Source of the DNA: Treponema sp.
Lineage (GTDB): Bacteria > Spirochaetota > Spirochaetia > Treponematales > Breznakiellaceae
DNA: 39,215 nucleotides
Assembly: GCA_031279205.1 (NCBI GenBank)
Contig: JAITIX010000060.1
Span: 1 to 39,215 of the forward strand
Direction of reading: 5' to 3'
Notes under the pieces: model-generated
Seen by the model: only the letters and a program-made list of their open reading frames with translations
What the model was told of the DNA's origin: nothing
Databases searched by the model: none
Program-made: the position numbers and the translations under genes
Shown here: positions 1 to 11,171 of the stretch, piece by piece
Numbering within the stretch: the first letter of the stretch is position 1
Layout: every line of letters begins with the position of its first letter

Positions 1-126
1 GTTCGGTAAATGGTTACGGAAGTTCGGTAAATGGTTACGGAAGTTCGGTAAATGGTTACGGAAGTTCGGTAAATGGTTACGGAAGTTCGGTAAATGGTTA
101 CGGAAGTTCGGTAAATGGCTATAGAA
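1..126. repeat. Tandem array, six 21-bp units (gttcggtaaatggttacggaa), truncated by window edge
   Basis: Units start at 1,22,43,64,85,106; the last is diverged (gttcggtaaatggctatagaa). + frame 3 encodes (SVNGYGS)n and stops at TAA 177-179. Confidence 0.95.
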
Positions 127-208
127 GTTCAGAGGCGTTTTGCGTCATTATTGGGGGGAAGTTTTATCTATATCTCTAATAGAGGGGAAAAACCCAAAGG
201 AGTAAAGA

Positions 209-898
209 ATGTCTGGTAAAGACTATGTTGATCACAGTTACGCGGGCTACGACACGCAGCTTAAGCTTGTTGCTGACGCCGTAGAAGAGAACACAAAGGC
301 GGGAGGGAGCTGGACCCATATCCCGCAGGAAGACAGGAACACGGTGAAATCGCTCTATGACGATTTTCACCCCCGCCATGTCGCGGCGGAGCGTCCGTCT
401 CGCAGCAAGATTGATGTGGAGGAGCGGCTTGAAGCCCGCAAGCGGACGGTGCCTGTTTTCCGCAACTTCTGCCAGCGCTTCTTCTATAATGTGCCTAACT
501 TTATAACGAATGCACAGCTTGAAAGCATGAACCTACGCCCCCGCGACAAAACCAGAACGTCCCACGGTAAACCGCAATGGCGGGTGGTAATTGAGATCGA
601 GCCGAGCAAGACCCGCACGCACACGATCCGCTGGCACGTTGATGAAACCAAAGACAGGGCGACGCCGGACGACTGCAACGGCTGGGTGCTGGTGTACAAG
701 GCGCTTGAGGAAGGCGAACCCGTGCCGCGAGACGGCGAAGACCTGTCCCACAGTCAGTTGGTAACGCGCAACCCCTACGTGGTTGAACACAAGAGCGAGG
801 ACGAGGGCAAGCGCATTGCCTACTGCGGCGCTTTCCAGTCGAAAAGTAGGGGTCTCATGGGTGATTGGGGAGAAGTAGTGGTAGCCGTGCTGTCGTGA
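209..898 (+). CDS. Conserved hypothetical protein, probable distant paralog of the 20151-20819 product
   Basis: ORF with SD 'aaaggag' before ATG; shares W(T/S)HIPQ, a RF..Y.P..(n)M block and the C-terminal GKR..Y.G pattern with ORF 20151-20819. Confidence 0.75.
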   Translation: MSGKDYVDHSYAGYDTQLKLVADAVEENTKAGGSWTHIPQEDRNTVKSLYDDFHPRHVAAERPSRSKIDVEERLEARKRTVPVFRNFCQRFFYNVPNFITNAQLESMNLRPRDKTRTSHGKPQWRVVIEIEPSKTRTHTIRWHVDETKDRATPDDCNGWVLVYKALEEGEPVPRDGEDLSHSQLVTRNPYVVEHKSEDEGKRIAYCGAFQSKSRGLMGDWGEVVVAVLS

Positions 899-1018
899 GC
901 AGGCTGGATGCTGTGTCCCAGGGCGGTGTCCGTTAAAGAGGACGCTGCCCTCCATTGCCCTCCCAAGCCCCTGCACATGGTTTCCGGCGTAAAGGAATAG
1001 AGAGAAGGAATAGATTAC

Positions 1019-2500
1019 GTGATGAAAAGAAGAATCTTGTCCGGGAGACTTGCTCTCGGCGTAACAGCGCTGGTTCAAGCGCTCGTCTCCTGTGCGGGAA
1101 AAGAGCAGGCGCTTCCCTATTCGGGCTTCCGTCCACTGGGAGACCTGACGATCACCGAGAACCCTTCTCTCTGGGGAGAACTGAATACCCACGATCCCGC
1201 AATCATCAAAGACAACGACTATTACTATGTGTTTTCCACTGACGCCTCTCTGGGAAACCTTCACCCTCTGGGCGTGCAGATTCGCCGCTCAAGAGACCTT
1301 ATTACCTGGGAATACCGAGGGGCGGCTTTTAAGGACTTTGAAAAAGACTGCGCCGAAGCCATCGCCTATGCGGGGCTTAAACCTCAAAACAAGGATGGAC
1401 TCTGGGCGCCGGACATCGTAAAGGTCAACGGGAAGTACCGGCTCTACTTTTCTGCCTCCACGTTTGGTTCTTCCCGGTCATGCATTGCTCTGGCAGAGGC
1501 AAACAACATCGAAGGTCCCTACCATTACCTAGGCATGGTGCTTAAAAGCAATGCCAATGCTTTACGGGAACCAAACGCCATTGATCCTGCTGTTGTTGTG
1601 GACGCTTCCGGAAACCAGTACCTGTCGTATGGCTCGTTTTTCGGCGGCATCTTCCTGGTTCCTCTTGATGAGAAGACTGGTTTTGTGGAGCTGGAGGCTG
1701 TTCCTCGTCGGATTGCTGGTCTTCGCCACGCTGCTGTGGAGGGTTCCTGCATTGTGTACCTGAAAGACAGCGGCTATTACTACCTGTTCCTGTCCTACGG
1801 TTCTCTTTCTCATGACTACAATATCCGCGTAGGCCGTTCCCGGGACGTGGATGGTCCCTACCTGGATGCTCAGGGCAACGATCTGGCTGATCTGGTTCCT
1901 GGTAACGCGGGGGACGTGGGGACGAAACTCATGGGAGGCTATACCTTTGGCGGAAATCAAACGCCGGAGCCCGCTGAGCGGTACAAGGCTCCGGGTCATA
2001 ACAGCGTCCTTGTTGACCAGCGCTCCGGCGGGGCGGCCTTTTTCATTGTTCACCATGTCCGCAGCTACGGCCTTCCCGATTATTGGTTTTACATGAACGT
2101 CCGGCGTTTTTTTCTGAACCGCTGGCACTGGCCTGTGGCGTCGCCCCTGCGCTATCAGGGAGAAGAACCCGGCGCCCTGAGCCTTCCGGAGGGAGACTAC
2201 GATCTGGTGGAACACCGCTCCGACTCCAACGGGGAAAGCCACGATTCCCGGGCATTCAGGTTCCGGGATGGCGCAATCTACGCGGCCTCGCCGGAGAATA
2301 CGGGCGAAGCCTTGGGGACGTACCGTACCTACGACGGCTTTCGCATGGAGCTTACCCTTGAAGGAAGGCCTTACGACGGCGTTGCCCTCATCCAGTACGA
2401 TGCTCATGGCCGGGAGGTTCGTACCTTTACCCTGATGAGCGAAGACGGCCTGTGTATCTGGGGGCGGCTGGGCGGGAATGGCCTTGGGTCTTCAGGCTAA
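1019..2500 (+). CDS. GH43 arabinan endo-1,5-alpha-L-arabinosidase-like lipoprotein
   Basis: HDPAIIKDNDYYYVFSTD, LWAPDIVKVNGKYRLYFSAS, AIDPAVVVDASGNQYLSYGSFFGGI motifs; N-terminal signal with LVSC lipobox. Confidence 0.88.
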   Translation: MMKRRILSGRLALGVTALVQALVSCAGKEQALPYSGFRPLGDLTITENPSLWGELNTHDPAIIKDNDYYYVFSTDASLGNLHPLGVQIRRSRDLITWEYRGAAFKDFEKDCAEAIAYAGLKPQNKDGLWAPDIVKVNGKYRLYFSASTFGSSRSCIALAEANNIEGPYHYLGMVLKSNANALREPNAIDPAVVVDASGNQYLSYGSFFGGIFLVPLDEKTGFVELEAVPRRIAGLRHAAVEGSCIVYLKDSGYYYLFLSYGSLSHDYNIRVGRSRDVDGPYLDAQGNDLADLVPGNAGDVGTKLMGGYTFGGNQTPEPAERYKAPGHNSVLVDQRSGGAAFFIVHHVRSYGLPDYWFYMNVRRFFLNRWHWPVASPLRYQGEEPGALSLPEGDYDLVEHRSDSNGESHDSRAFRFRDGAIYAASPENTGEALGTYRTYDGFRMELTLEGRPYDGVALIQYDAHGREVRTFTLMSEDGLCIWGRLGGNGLGSSG

Positions 2501-2533
2501 TCAGGGTGCATGAGGGTTGGGAGGAATATACCT

Positions 2534-2560
2534 ATATATATCATAAGTAATGATATATAT
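2534..2560. promoter_or_regulatory. Perfect inverted repeat atatatatca-N7-tgatatatat (operator or terminator)
   Basis: 10-bp perfect arms immediately upstream of a consensus promoter and followed by a T-rich tract. Confidence 0.5.
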
Positions 2561-2568
2561 TATTTTTA

Positions 2569-2597
2569 TTGACAGCTAAAAATTTGCTCCTTATACT
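2569..2597 (+). promoter_or_regulatory. Sigma70-type promoter TTGACA-17-TATACT for the arabinan transport operon
   Basis: TTGACA at 2569-2574, 17-bp spacer, TATACT at 2592-2597, upstream of the solute-binding protein gene. Confidence 0.75.
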
Positions 2598-2650
2598 ATT
2601 CCTAGAGTGTCGTAGAATACTCGAATCTTTATGGTACGGAGAAAGAAAAG

Positions 2651-3946
2651 ATGAGACTTTACAAAAGACCGTTTTTGCTTGGTATGCTGCTTTTTCTTAT
2701 GGCGGCGTTTGTTTTCGGGAGTGGTGGAAAAGATGACGCCGCAGGGAAAGGAGTTACCATTCAGTTCTGGAACCAGTGGGTGGGTTCTGATGGAGATACT
2801 CTTGTGGATATCGTAAACACCTTCAACAGAACTAATCCTTGGAACATCAAAGTTGAAATGACCATCATGAATGGGATTGCGGAAAAGTTGGCCACTTCGT
2901 TTCCTGCTGGAGAGGCTTCCACGCTTTTGTTGCTTAATACTGGTGAACGATTTATGTATCAGGAATTTCTGCATCAGATGGATGATATTTGGACAAACAC
3001 CACCCTCAAAGAATCTGATTTTCTGAAAAGCTCTTTAGAAGAATGCCGGGTTGATGGGGAACTCTATAGTATACCCTTTCAGAATTCTTCTATGTTTTTG
3101 TACTACAATAAAGACCTACTGGCCAAAGCGGGGCTGGATCCCGATAAACCGCCTATGAGTTTTGAAGAATGGACTGACATGGCACAGAAAATAACCGATC
3201 TCAATAATAATGTGTACGGCTCGGGCATTTTTAAATCGTATTGGGGGCAACAGATGCCTTTCTGGGAGATTGCCGGCGGCAAAATTATCACCGAGGTTTC
3301 TCCCGGCAAATATAAAGTCAACATCCAGGGGAATGTGGGCTATAGGAAAACTTTGGAGTGGGAGAAATACCTCTTTGATAATAATATCAACCCCTTGGAA
3401 GATGACATAGATTCTATGTTCAGGGCAAACCAGATTGGTATTATGGTTAATGGACCCTGGCTTGCGGCGGGAGCCGATGCATCGGGCATTAATTTTGAAA
3501 TGGCTAAAATTTTTGGTGTTGAACCCATTGGCCGAGTTGAGGGATTCTTTATTTCAAAGAGTTCTACTCCTGAACAAATACTGGCGGCGGAGCGGTTTAT
3601 CCAGTGGTGGTATCAGGGAAATGACGGTAAAGAACTTGCCAAGACTGGTGGTGGCAGGTGGGCATTTGAAATTGGCTTCCCCGCTTCTTATATTCCGCTT
3701 ATCAATGCGCCAGAGTATAAAGCGTCAAAACGTTTACAGACGCTGACGGTAAAGGATGCGGGTTTTGCTACTCTTATGGGCGCGCCTGCGTCCTTTATGG
3801 GTAATACCCAGGCTTTGGACGTTATTGGCAACACTGCGCAGGCTGTTATTTATGGTACTCCCATTGATGAAGCTTTAACAAATGCTCAAAAAGAAGTAGA
3901 AGCGATTGTTGTGCAATTCCACGGGCAAAGCGCGCTGGCAAGGTAG
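2651..3946 (+). CDS. ABC transporter sugar-binding protein (family 1 extracellular solute-binding)
   Basis: Signal peptide, ITIQFWNQW-type N-terminus, FEEWTDMAQKITD, MVNGPW motifs; followed by two permeases. Confidence 0.9.
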   Translation: MRLYKRPFLLGMLLFLMAAFVFGSGGKDDAAGKGVTIQFWNQWVGSDGDTLVDIVNTFNRTNPWNIKVEMTIMNGIAEKLATSFPAGEASTLLLLNTGERFMYQEFLHQMDDIWTNTTLKESDFLKSSLEECRVDGELYSIPFQNSSMFLYYNKDLLAKAGLDPDKPPMSFEEWTDMAQKITDLNNNVYGSGIFKSYWGQQMPFWEIAGGKIITEVSPGKYKVNIQGNVGYRKTLEWEKYLFDNNINPLEDDIDSMFRANQIGIMVNGPWLAAGADASGINFEMAKIFGVEPIGRVEGFFISKSSTPEQILAAERFIQWWYQGNDGKELAKTGGGRWAFEIGFPASYIPLINAPEYKASKRLQTLTVKDAGFATLMGAPASFMGNTQALDVIGNTAQAVIYGTPIDEALTNAQKEVEAIVVQFHGQSALAR

Positions 3947-4046
3947 GAGAGAATAGCAGGCGCATTGATAAATCAATGCGCCTGGTTGAAAGAATGGGTT
4001 GCAAAACAGCCAGTTCTATTACGAGTATAATTTTAGGAGGACATCC

Positions 4047-6059
4047 ATGAGTTTCAAGGAAAAAGATAGAATCCCATACACAGATATACACATGATTAAC
4101 AATGGTATTGCGGCAATGAGTTTAAGTTTTGCAGATGCTTTTGAAGAACAAGCGTTAACGTATACCCGAATTATATGTCTCAAGAATAATGATGATAATA
4201 ATGGCACTCTTATTGCTACTTGTGATCAACATTCATGGGTGAATGATGAGCAGGTTTGGCCGATTTATACTAGTACTAATGGCGGTGCGAGATGGAATCA
4301 TATCGCTGATGTAACCGATACGATATTTGGTACAAATAGAAAGGCACAGCCTATGCTTTTTGAGTTGCCCCAAGATGTTGGTTCGATAAAAAAGGGTACA
4401 ATACTCTTAGCAGGTAATTTAGTTCCATTTGACAATTCTTCTTCCCGCATTGTTATTTATCAAAGTATCGATTTAGGAAGGACATGGACATTCTTAAGTA
4501 CCGTTGATACAGGTGGACCTTTTATCTATGATCCTTCTCCCGAATCAACCACGACAACAATATGGGAACCCTTTTTATATCTTGATTCTTTTGGACATCT
4601 GGTTTGTGCATATTCTGATGAGCGTCAAAAAGACGCCGGTATTTTACAGGCGCTTTGTCTGAGGTACAGTAATGATGGGCATGTATGGAGCGACTTAATT
4701 AATATTGTCGCAATACCAAATCATAACGATAGACCAGGTATGATTACTGTAAGCAAATTGCCTAGCGGCAGGTATATTGCAAGCTATGAGGTTGTCAACC
4801 TTCCAAGCTTGCAACAAAATAGTTCCGTTGTATATTGTAAATTCTCAGATGATGGTATCACTTGGACGGCAGATGATGTTGGAGATTTGGTTAAAACGAT
4901 AAATGGCCTTGCTATGGGATCATCTCCATATATAAAATGGGTCGATGCAGGCGGTCCTAATGGTATGGTCATTATTGGATCAAAATGGGGTGTGAATCAA
5001 CATGGCGATATTATGGAAGGCGGGCAATGTTTTTTTGTGAATTATAATCTTGGCACCGGCTGCTGGGAGCGATTTCCTCAACCGCTTACTTGGAACGCTA
5101 CGGACATTGTTTATTTAGATGCTTTTAGCCAATGCCTTGAAACAAATGAGGACGATACCTTGCTTTACCAAACGGCAAACATTGTTAATATAGATCACAC
5201 GGGGATTGATCTGCGTTTTGGTTCTATACCTCTTTATCTTAGTATTTATGAAATGGAAAATGCGGTTTTAAATGATGTAACGATCGAGGATAGAAATGAT
5301 GCCTCAAATGGTAAAGAAATAGGATATTTTAATTATTCAAGGAGTAGTATTGAATTTAAAAATATTAAAGTGCCTTATGCGGGAACCTATGTTGTTTTTG
5401 TTCGATACAACAATGGAACAGATGGGGAGAGTAGGCATTTAGTTACCGTTAATAATGAAAATTCATATCGGATACTCTACCCTGTGACCGTTGATTGGAA
5501 TAGATATCAATGGGCATCCATTACATGTACGCTGAAATCCGGGAATAATAGCATTCGATTTGAATTTCTAGGGACATTTGCCGAGCTTGATTGTTTAGTT
5601 TTATTTAACAATGAAAATGATCTTTCAAGATATTTTATGATAAAAAACCGTCTGAGTGGTAAATTCTTGAGAGTTATAAAGGACTCGTTGGAAGAAAACA
5701 CCCTAATCAATCAACATGGATTTATTAATTCAAGTGGACAAATTTGGGTAGTAGAAAAGACAACAGGTACGAATTTCTTTCAATTCAGAAATAGAAACAG
5801 CAATATGTTGTGTCAAGTAATGAATGCTTCTATTGTACCGGGGGAGAAAATTGTACAGCATAGTAGTAATGGGCAAAATACCCAAAGTTGGATTTTGTCT
5901 CCTACTAGCGACGGGTATTTTTATATCATAAATAGAAATAGTGATTTATTGTTGTCCATAGCAACAGACCAAGAATCGGATGAATCTCCTGCGACACAAG
6001 AAAATAATGAACGTCAAGTATGGCAAGAGTGGACATTTGTTAAAGAAGGAGTACAATAG
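4047..6059 (+). CDS. Sialidase-fold (BNR) protein, probable GH93 exo-arabinanase-like, with CBM-like region and C-terminal ricin-type beta-trefoil
   Basis: SD aggagg before ATG 4047; propeller repeats (SIDLGRTWTF, SNDGHVWSD, SDDGITWT); C-terminal YFMIKNRLSGKFLRV...QIWVVE...QSWILSP...QEWTF. GH93 assignment rests partly on gene context. Confidence 0.7.
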   Translation: MSFKEKDRIPYTDIHMINNGIAAMSLSFADAFEEQALTYTRIICLKNNDDNNGTLIATCDQHSWVNDEQVWPIYTSTNGGARWNHIADVTDTIFGTNRKAQPMLFELPQDVGSIKKGTILLAGNLVPFDNSSSRIVIYQSIDLGRTWTFLSTVDTGGPFIYDPSPESTTTTIWEPFLYLDSFGHLVCAYSDERQKDAGILQALCLRYSNDGHVWSDLINIVAIPNHNDRPGMITVSKLPSGRYIASYEVVNLPSLQQNSSVVYCKFSDDGITWTADDVGDLVKTINGLAMGSSPYIKWVDAGGPNGMVIIGSKWGVNQHGDIMEGGQCFFVNYNLGTGCWERFPQPLTWNATDIVYLDAFSQCLETNEDDTLLYQTANIVNIDHTGIDLRFGSIPLYLSIYEMENAVLNDVTIEDRNDASNGKEIGYFNYSRSSIEFKNIKVPYAGTYVVFVRYNNGTDGESRHLVTVNNENSYRILYPVTVDWNRYQWASITCTLKSGNNSIRFEFLGTFAELDCLVLFNNENDLSRYFMIKNRLSGKFLRVIKDSLEENTLINQHGFINSSGQIWVVEKTTGTNFFQFRNRNSNMLCQVMNASIVPGEKIVQHSSNGQNTQSWILSPTSDGYFYIINRNSDLLLSIATDQESDESPATQENNERQVWQEWTFVKEGVQ

Positions 6060-6063
6060 AGAG

Positions 6064-6960
6064 ATGAAATCACCAGAAAAGCTCCATCCATTACAACAAA
6101 GGCAGTCTTTAACCCCGTATTTTTTTCTACTTCCCGCAGCGATGCTGATTCTTGTGTTCAATATCTTTCCCCTGCTCATGTCCTTTATGATTAGTACTAT
6201 GGATATGCAGATTTCATTTAGTTCTGCTCGATTCGTGGGTATAAAAAATTATATTGACGCCCTTGCGGATCGGCGGTTTATTAACAGCGTCGGGGTAACG
6301 CTGAAGTTTACGCTCCTTGAACTACCGGTCCAGACAGTACTGGGACTGTTCCTTTCCGCGATGCTTACCAAAAACACTACGGCCAATAAGATACTGCGGA
6401 GTATCTATTTTCTGCCCATCATTTGTTCCGCTACCGCCATCGGGATCATGTGGAATATGATACTCCACTCAAATATTGGGCTTATCACTTATTGGATAAG
6501 GGCGGCAGGGTCTGGCAGGGTGAATTTTTTGAATACCCCCGGTACTGCCCTTTACATAGTCCTCTTTGTTACGGTCTGGCGGACTTTTGGTATTTCAATC
6601 ATTATCATGGTAGCCTCCATGCAGAACGTTCCGGCTGATTATTATCAGGCTGCGGAGATCGATGGCGCGGGGAAAATACGGCAGTTCTTTTTCATCACCC
6701 TGCCCAGTATTATGCCGGCTTTCTGGTTCCTGTTGATGACCAGGGCCATAGGATCGCTACAGATATTTGATATTGTGTATACCCTGACCGGGGGCGGTCC
6801 AAACTTCACTACCGAAACTCTGGTTACCTATATTTATCGGAGGGCGGTCACCATGGGCGGAAACATGGGTTACGCGACGGCAATTTCAGAATTCCTATTT
6901 GTGTTTATCATGTTTATTACCTTTATCCAGTACCGAATCATGACAAAGACTGAACAATAG
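6064..6960 (+). CDS. ABC sugar permease (MalF/AraP-like)
   Basis: TM-rich; ADYYQAAEIDGAGKIRQFFFITLPSIMPAF EAA-loop motif. Confidence 0.92.
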   Translation: MKSPEKLHPLQQRQSLTPYFFLLPAAMLILVFNIFPLLMSFMISTMDMQISFSSARFVGIKNYIDALADRRFINSVGVTLKFTLLELPVQTVLGLFLSAMLTKNTTANKILRSIYFLPIICSATAIGIMWNMILHSNIGLITYWIRAAGSGRVNFLNTPGTALYIVLFVTVWRTFGISIIIMVASMQNVPADYYQAAEIDGAGKIRQFFFITLPSIMPAFWFLLMTRAIGSLQIFDIVYTLTGGGPNFTTETLVTYIYRRAVTMGGNMGYATAISEFLFVFIMFITFIQYRIMTKTEQ

Positions 6961-6975
6961 GCGAGGGAGGTAAAG

Positions 6976-7818
6976 ATGAATAGAAAGCGTCGTATCTGGA
7001 AAAATCAGTTTATTATGACCCCGATTATGATTATGCATATCATGCTTGCCATCATAATCCTACTGCCCATATTTTGGGTGTTAATGAGTTCCTTTAAACC
7101 GGAACCAAATATCATTGCATATCCGCCTACATTGCTGCCGAAATCTTTTACGACAAGTAATTTCATCAAAGTACAACAGCGTATTGATATTATCGGCTAT
7201 ATAAAAAATTCACTTATTTATGCTTTTGGCACCACCATACCGGCGATTTTTATTAATTCCCTAGCGGCATACGCCTTTGCCCGCTATAAATTCAAAGGCA
7301 AAGACATAATATTCATGGTATTTCTTGCTACCATGATGGTTCCCTTTCAGGTAATTATGGTACCTCTGTTTCTTGAAGTTCATGCCTTTGGTATGTATAA
7401 TACTTATCATGGCCTCATCATACCGCGGCTCGCCTCCGCTTATTGGATCTTTATGCTCAGGGCTGCTTTCGCAGGACTGCCGAAGGAACTTGAAGAAGCG
7501 GCCCGTATAGATGGCCTTACGGAGTTTGGAATTTACCGCAGGATCATGATGCCCCAGATTGTACCGGCTCTCATCACTATGTTGATCCTGAGTATCAATG
7601 GCAGTTGGAACGATCTTCTTTGGCCCCTCCTTATGACATCAAGTACCCAGATGAGTATGCTGGCAAATGGGCTTGCCATTTTTGTGGGTTCCCGTACTTC
7701 TGAATATGGGGCGGCTTTTGCTGGTTCTTTCCTTTCGCTTCTTCCTATGCTGGCGCTTTATATCTTTGGGCAGAAGTATTTTGTGGAGGGACAGGTGACT
7801 ACCGGACTCAAGGGCTGA
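6976..7818 (+). CDS. ABC sugar permease (MalG/AraQ-like)
   Basis: PKELEEAARIDGLTEFGIYRRIMMPQIVPAL EAA-loop motif. Confidence 0.92.
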   Translation: MNRKRRIWKNQFIMTPIMIMHIMLAIIILLPIFWVLMSSFKPEPNIIAYPPTLLPKSFTTSNFIKVQQRIDIIGYIKNSLIYAFGTTIPAIFINSLAAYAFARYKFKGKDIIFMVFLATMMVPFQVIMVPLFLEVHAFGMYNTYHGLIIPRLASAYWIFMLRAAFAGLPKELEEAARIDGLTEFGIYRRIMMPQIVPALITMLILSINGSWNDLLWPLLMTSSTQMSMLANGLAIFVGSRTSEYGAAFAGSFLSLLPMLALYIFGQKYFVEGQVTTGLKG

Positions 7819-7839
7819 TCAATACACGAGGAGTATATT

Positions 7840-9354
7840 ATGACGAAAGCAAAAGTATTGTTTGATAAAAATTATATTGTTGGCCATGTTGACCGGCGGC
7901 TTATGGGGTCATTTGTGGAGCATTTGCGAAACTGCCTTTATGAGGGCATTTATGATCCTACTCATCCTGAAGCTGATGCACAGGGCTTTAGAAATGATGT
8001 AAAGGCCTTGATAAAAGAACTGGGGATCACCGCAATTAGGTACCCCGGCGGTAATTTTGTGTCTGGCTATAACTGGAAGGATGGTATCGGCCCCAAAGAA
8101 CAGCGTCCCCGGCGGCGGGAGCTGGCATGGTACACCATTGAAACCAATCAAGTGGGAGTCAATGAATTTGCCACTTACCTTAAAGAATTGGATATAGAAC
8201 TGATCGAATCGGTGAATTTGGGTACCGGTACGCCTATGGAAGCGGGAGAATTAGTTGATTATTGTAATGGGGAAGGTGGAAGTTATTGGAGTGATTTACG
8301 CAAGCAACATGGAATAAAGGAACCCCATGGTATAGAGTACTGGTGCCTTGGAAATGAGATGGATGGTGAATGGCAGATCAATATGCTTACCGCGCAAGAA
8401 TACGCTATGAAGGCAAAGGAGACTGCCAAGATTATGAAGTGGATGGATCCCAAAATAAAGCTGATCGCTTGCGGGACCTGTACAAATGAAGTGGGGCACA
8501 AGACCTTTGGTGAATGGGATAGGATTGTTCTGGAAGAATGCTACGACTACATAGATTATCTGTCGCTCCATCGTTATTTTAATTACCGCCAGAATATACA
8601 TCTGGCTTATCCTATGCACGATGATATGAGTGATATTCCCTTTATCTTTAGGGACTTACAGAATTATCTTGATACCATCATTTCCGCCTGCGATTTTGTT
8701 AAAGGGAAAAACCGCAAGAAGAAGTCGATCCATATTTCGTTTGACGAGTGGGGGGTAATTACTCCCAATGAAGCGGTGTCCGGAACCTCCAATTTCGCAC
8801 AGTTTGAGTTTTTGGATGCAATAATCTATGGCGGTCTTCTTTGTACTTTCATTAACAATGCGGACCGGGTGAAGATAGCATGTCAATCCCTGTTGGTTAA
8901 TGTGGGCGGCATGATTTCCGCCCTGCCCGGCAAGAAAGCCTTAAGACAGGCGGTATTTTATCCCTTTAGAGATGTGTCTCGCTTTGCCAGGGGAGTTGCT
9001 CTGCGGCCTGTGGCGAAACTGCCCAAGATAAAGACTAACCACCATGATATGCAAGAATCCCTGATTATGGCTGCTACCCATGACGAGGAAAAAGGAAATT
9101 TGCACGTTTTTGTGATGAACTGTGATTTACAGGAAGACTGCGAACTGACCCTGTCATTTGGTTCCTTCGGCAAAATGGAAGGAGCGGGCTGGTCAATTCT
9201 GTACCGTGATGATATTCATCTTGTAAACAGCTTTGATAATGAGGCGGCGGTAATATCTGAAACCGCTGATTTATGGAATCCCGAACATGGCAGTATTGTA
9301 GTGAATATAAAAAAACATTCATGGAATGTTTTAAGCTTCAACGTTCAGTCTTGA
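7840..9354 (+). CDS. abfA: GH51 alpha-L-arabinofuranosidase
   Basis: [38 protein letters not shown] (acid/base), HISFDEWGV (nucleophile). Confidence 0.93.
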   Translation: MTKAKVLFDKNYIVGHVDRRLMGSFVEHLRNCLYEGIYDPTHPEADAQGFRNDVKALIKELGITAIRYPGGNFVSGYNWKDGIGPKEQRPRRRELAWYTIETNQVGVNEFATYLKELDIELIESVNLGTGTPMEAGELVDYCNGEGGSYWSDLRKQHGIKEPHGIEYWCLGNEMDGEWQINMLTAQEYAMKAKETAKIMKWMDPKIKLIACGTCTNEVGHKTFGEWDRIVLEECYDYIDYLSLHRYFNYRQNIHLAYPMHDDMSDIPFIFRDLQNYLDTIISACDFVKGKNRKKKSIHISFDEWGVITPNEAVSGTSNFAQFEFLDAIIYGGLLCTFINNADRVKIACQSLLVNVGGMISALPGKKALRQAVFYPFRDVSRFARGVALRPVAKLPKIKTNHHDMQESLIMAATHDEEKGNLHVFVMNCDLQEDCELTLSFGSFGKMEGAGWSILYRDDIHLVNSFDNEAAVISETADLWNPEHGSIVVNIKKHSWNVLSFNVQS

Positions 9355-10741
<1,387 letters not shown>

Positions 10742-10893
10742 GCGGATAAGACATTCAAAACCTTTGTTTCCAGTAAAACGCGGGGTCGCAGTGTTCGCCT
10801 GTGTCCCCCCGCTTGGGCAGCGATTTTACATTTCGCGGTAAAAGATTCCTTTGCCAGAGTCATTTGTTTTTTGCATACAACAAAATGCTAGTG

Positions 10894-11149
10894 TCATGCG
10901 TCGTGAGAATAAGAATGATCTGACAGACGTCGAGCTTCTTCAATTCTTTGATGATAAAAAGCGTCGAATTCATCAATGATGACAAATGACGGCGGATTTG
11001 TCCCATAGCGACTCCGTTCCCAGCGGTTATATGAAACTATCCTTATTCCCATCGACATATACGGTTTCATATATGACTGTATCTTTATCTATCTTTCCAT
11101 ATTGATATTCAGGGATGAAATTCTGTAATTTAGATGGTTTTTCTGACAT
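10894..11149 (-). pseudogene. AAA-family ATPase remnant
   Basis: Minus strand MSEKPSKLQNFIPEYQYGKIDKDTVIYETVYVDGNKDSFI* then, after a frameshift, RYGTNPPSFVIIDEFDAFYHQ (Walker B-like). Confidence 0.6.
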
Positions 11150-11171
11150 AAAAAGCGCTTCTTGACGGTTT

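Noticed and set aside
533-1264. Antisense 243-aa ORF
   Set aside because: Spans two sense genes and the intergenic gap; no recognisable domain.
1562-2407. Long antisense ORF (281 aa) across the GH43 gene
   Set aside because: Shadow ORF opposite a clearly conserved enzyme; no motif or RBS support.
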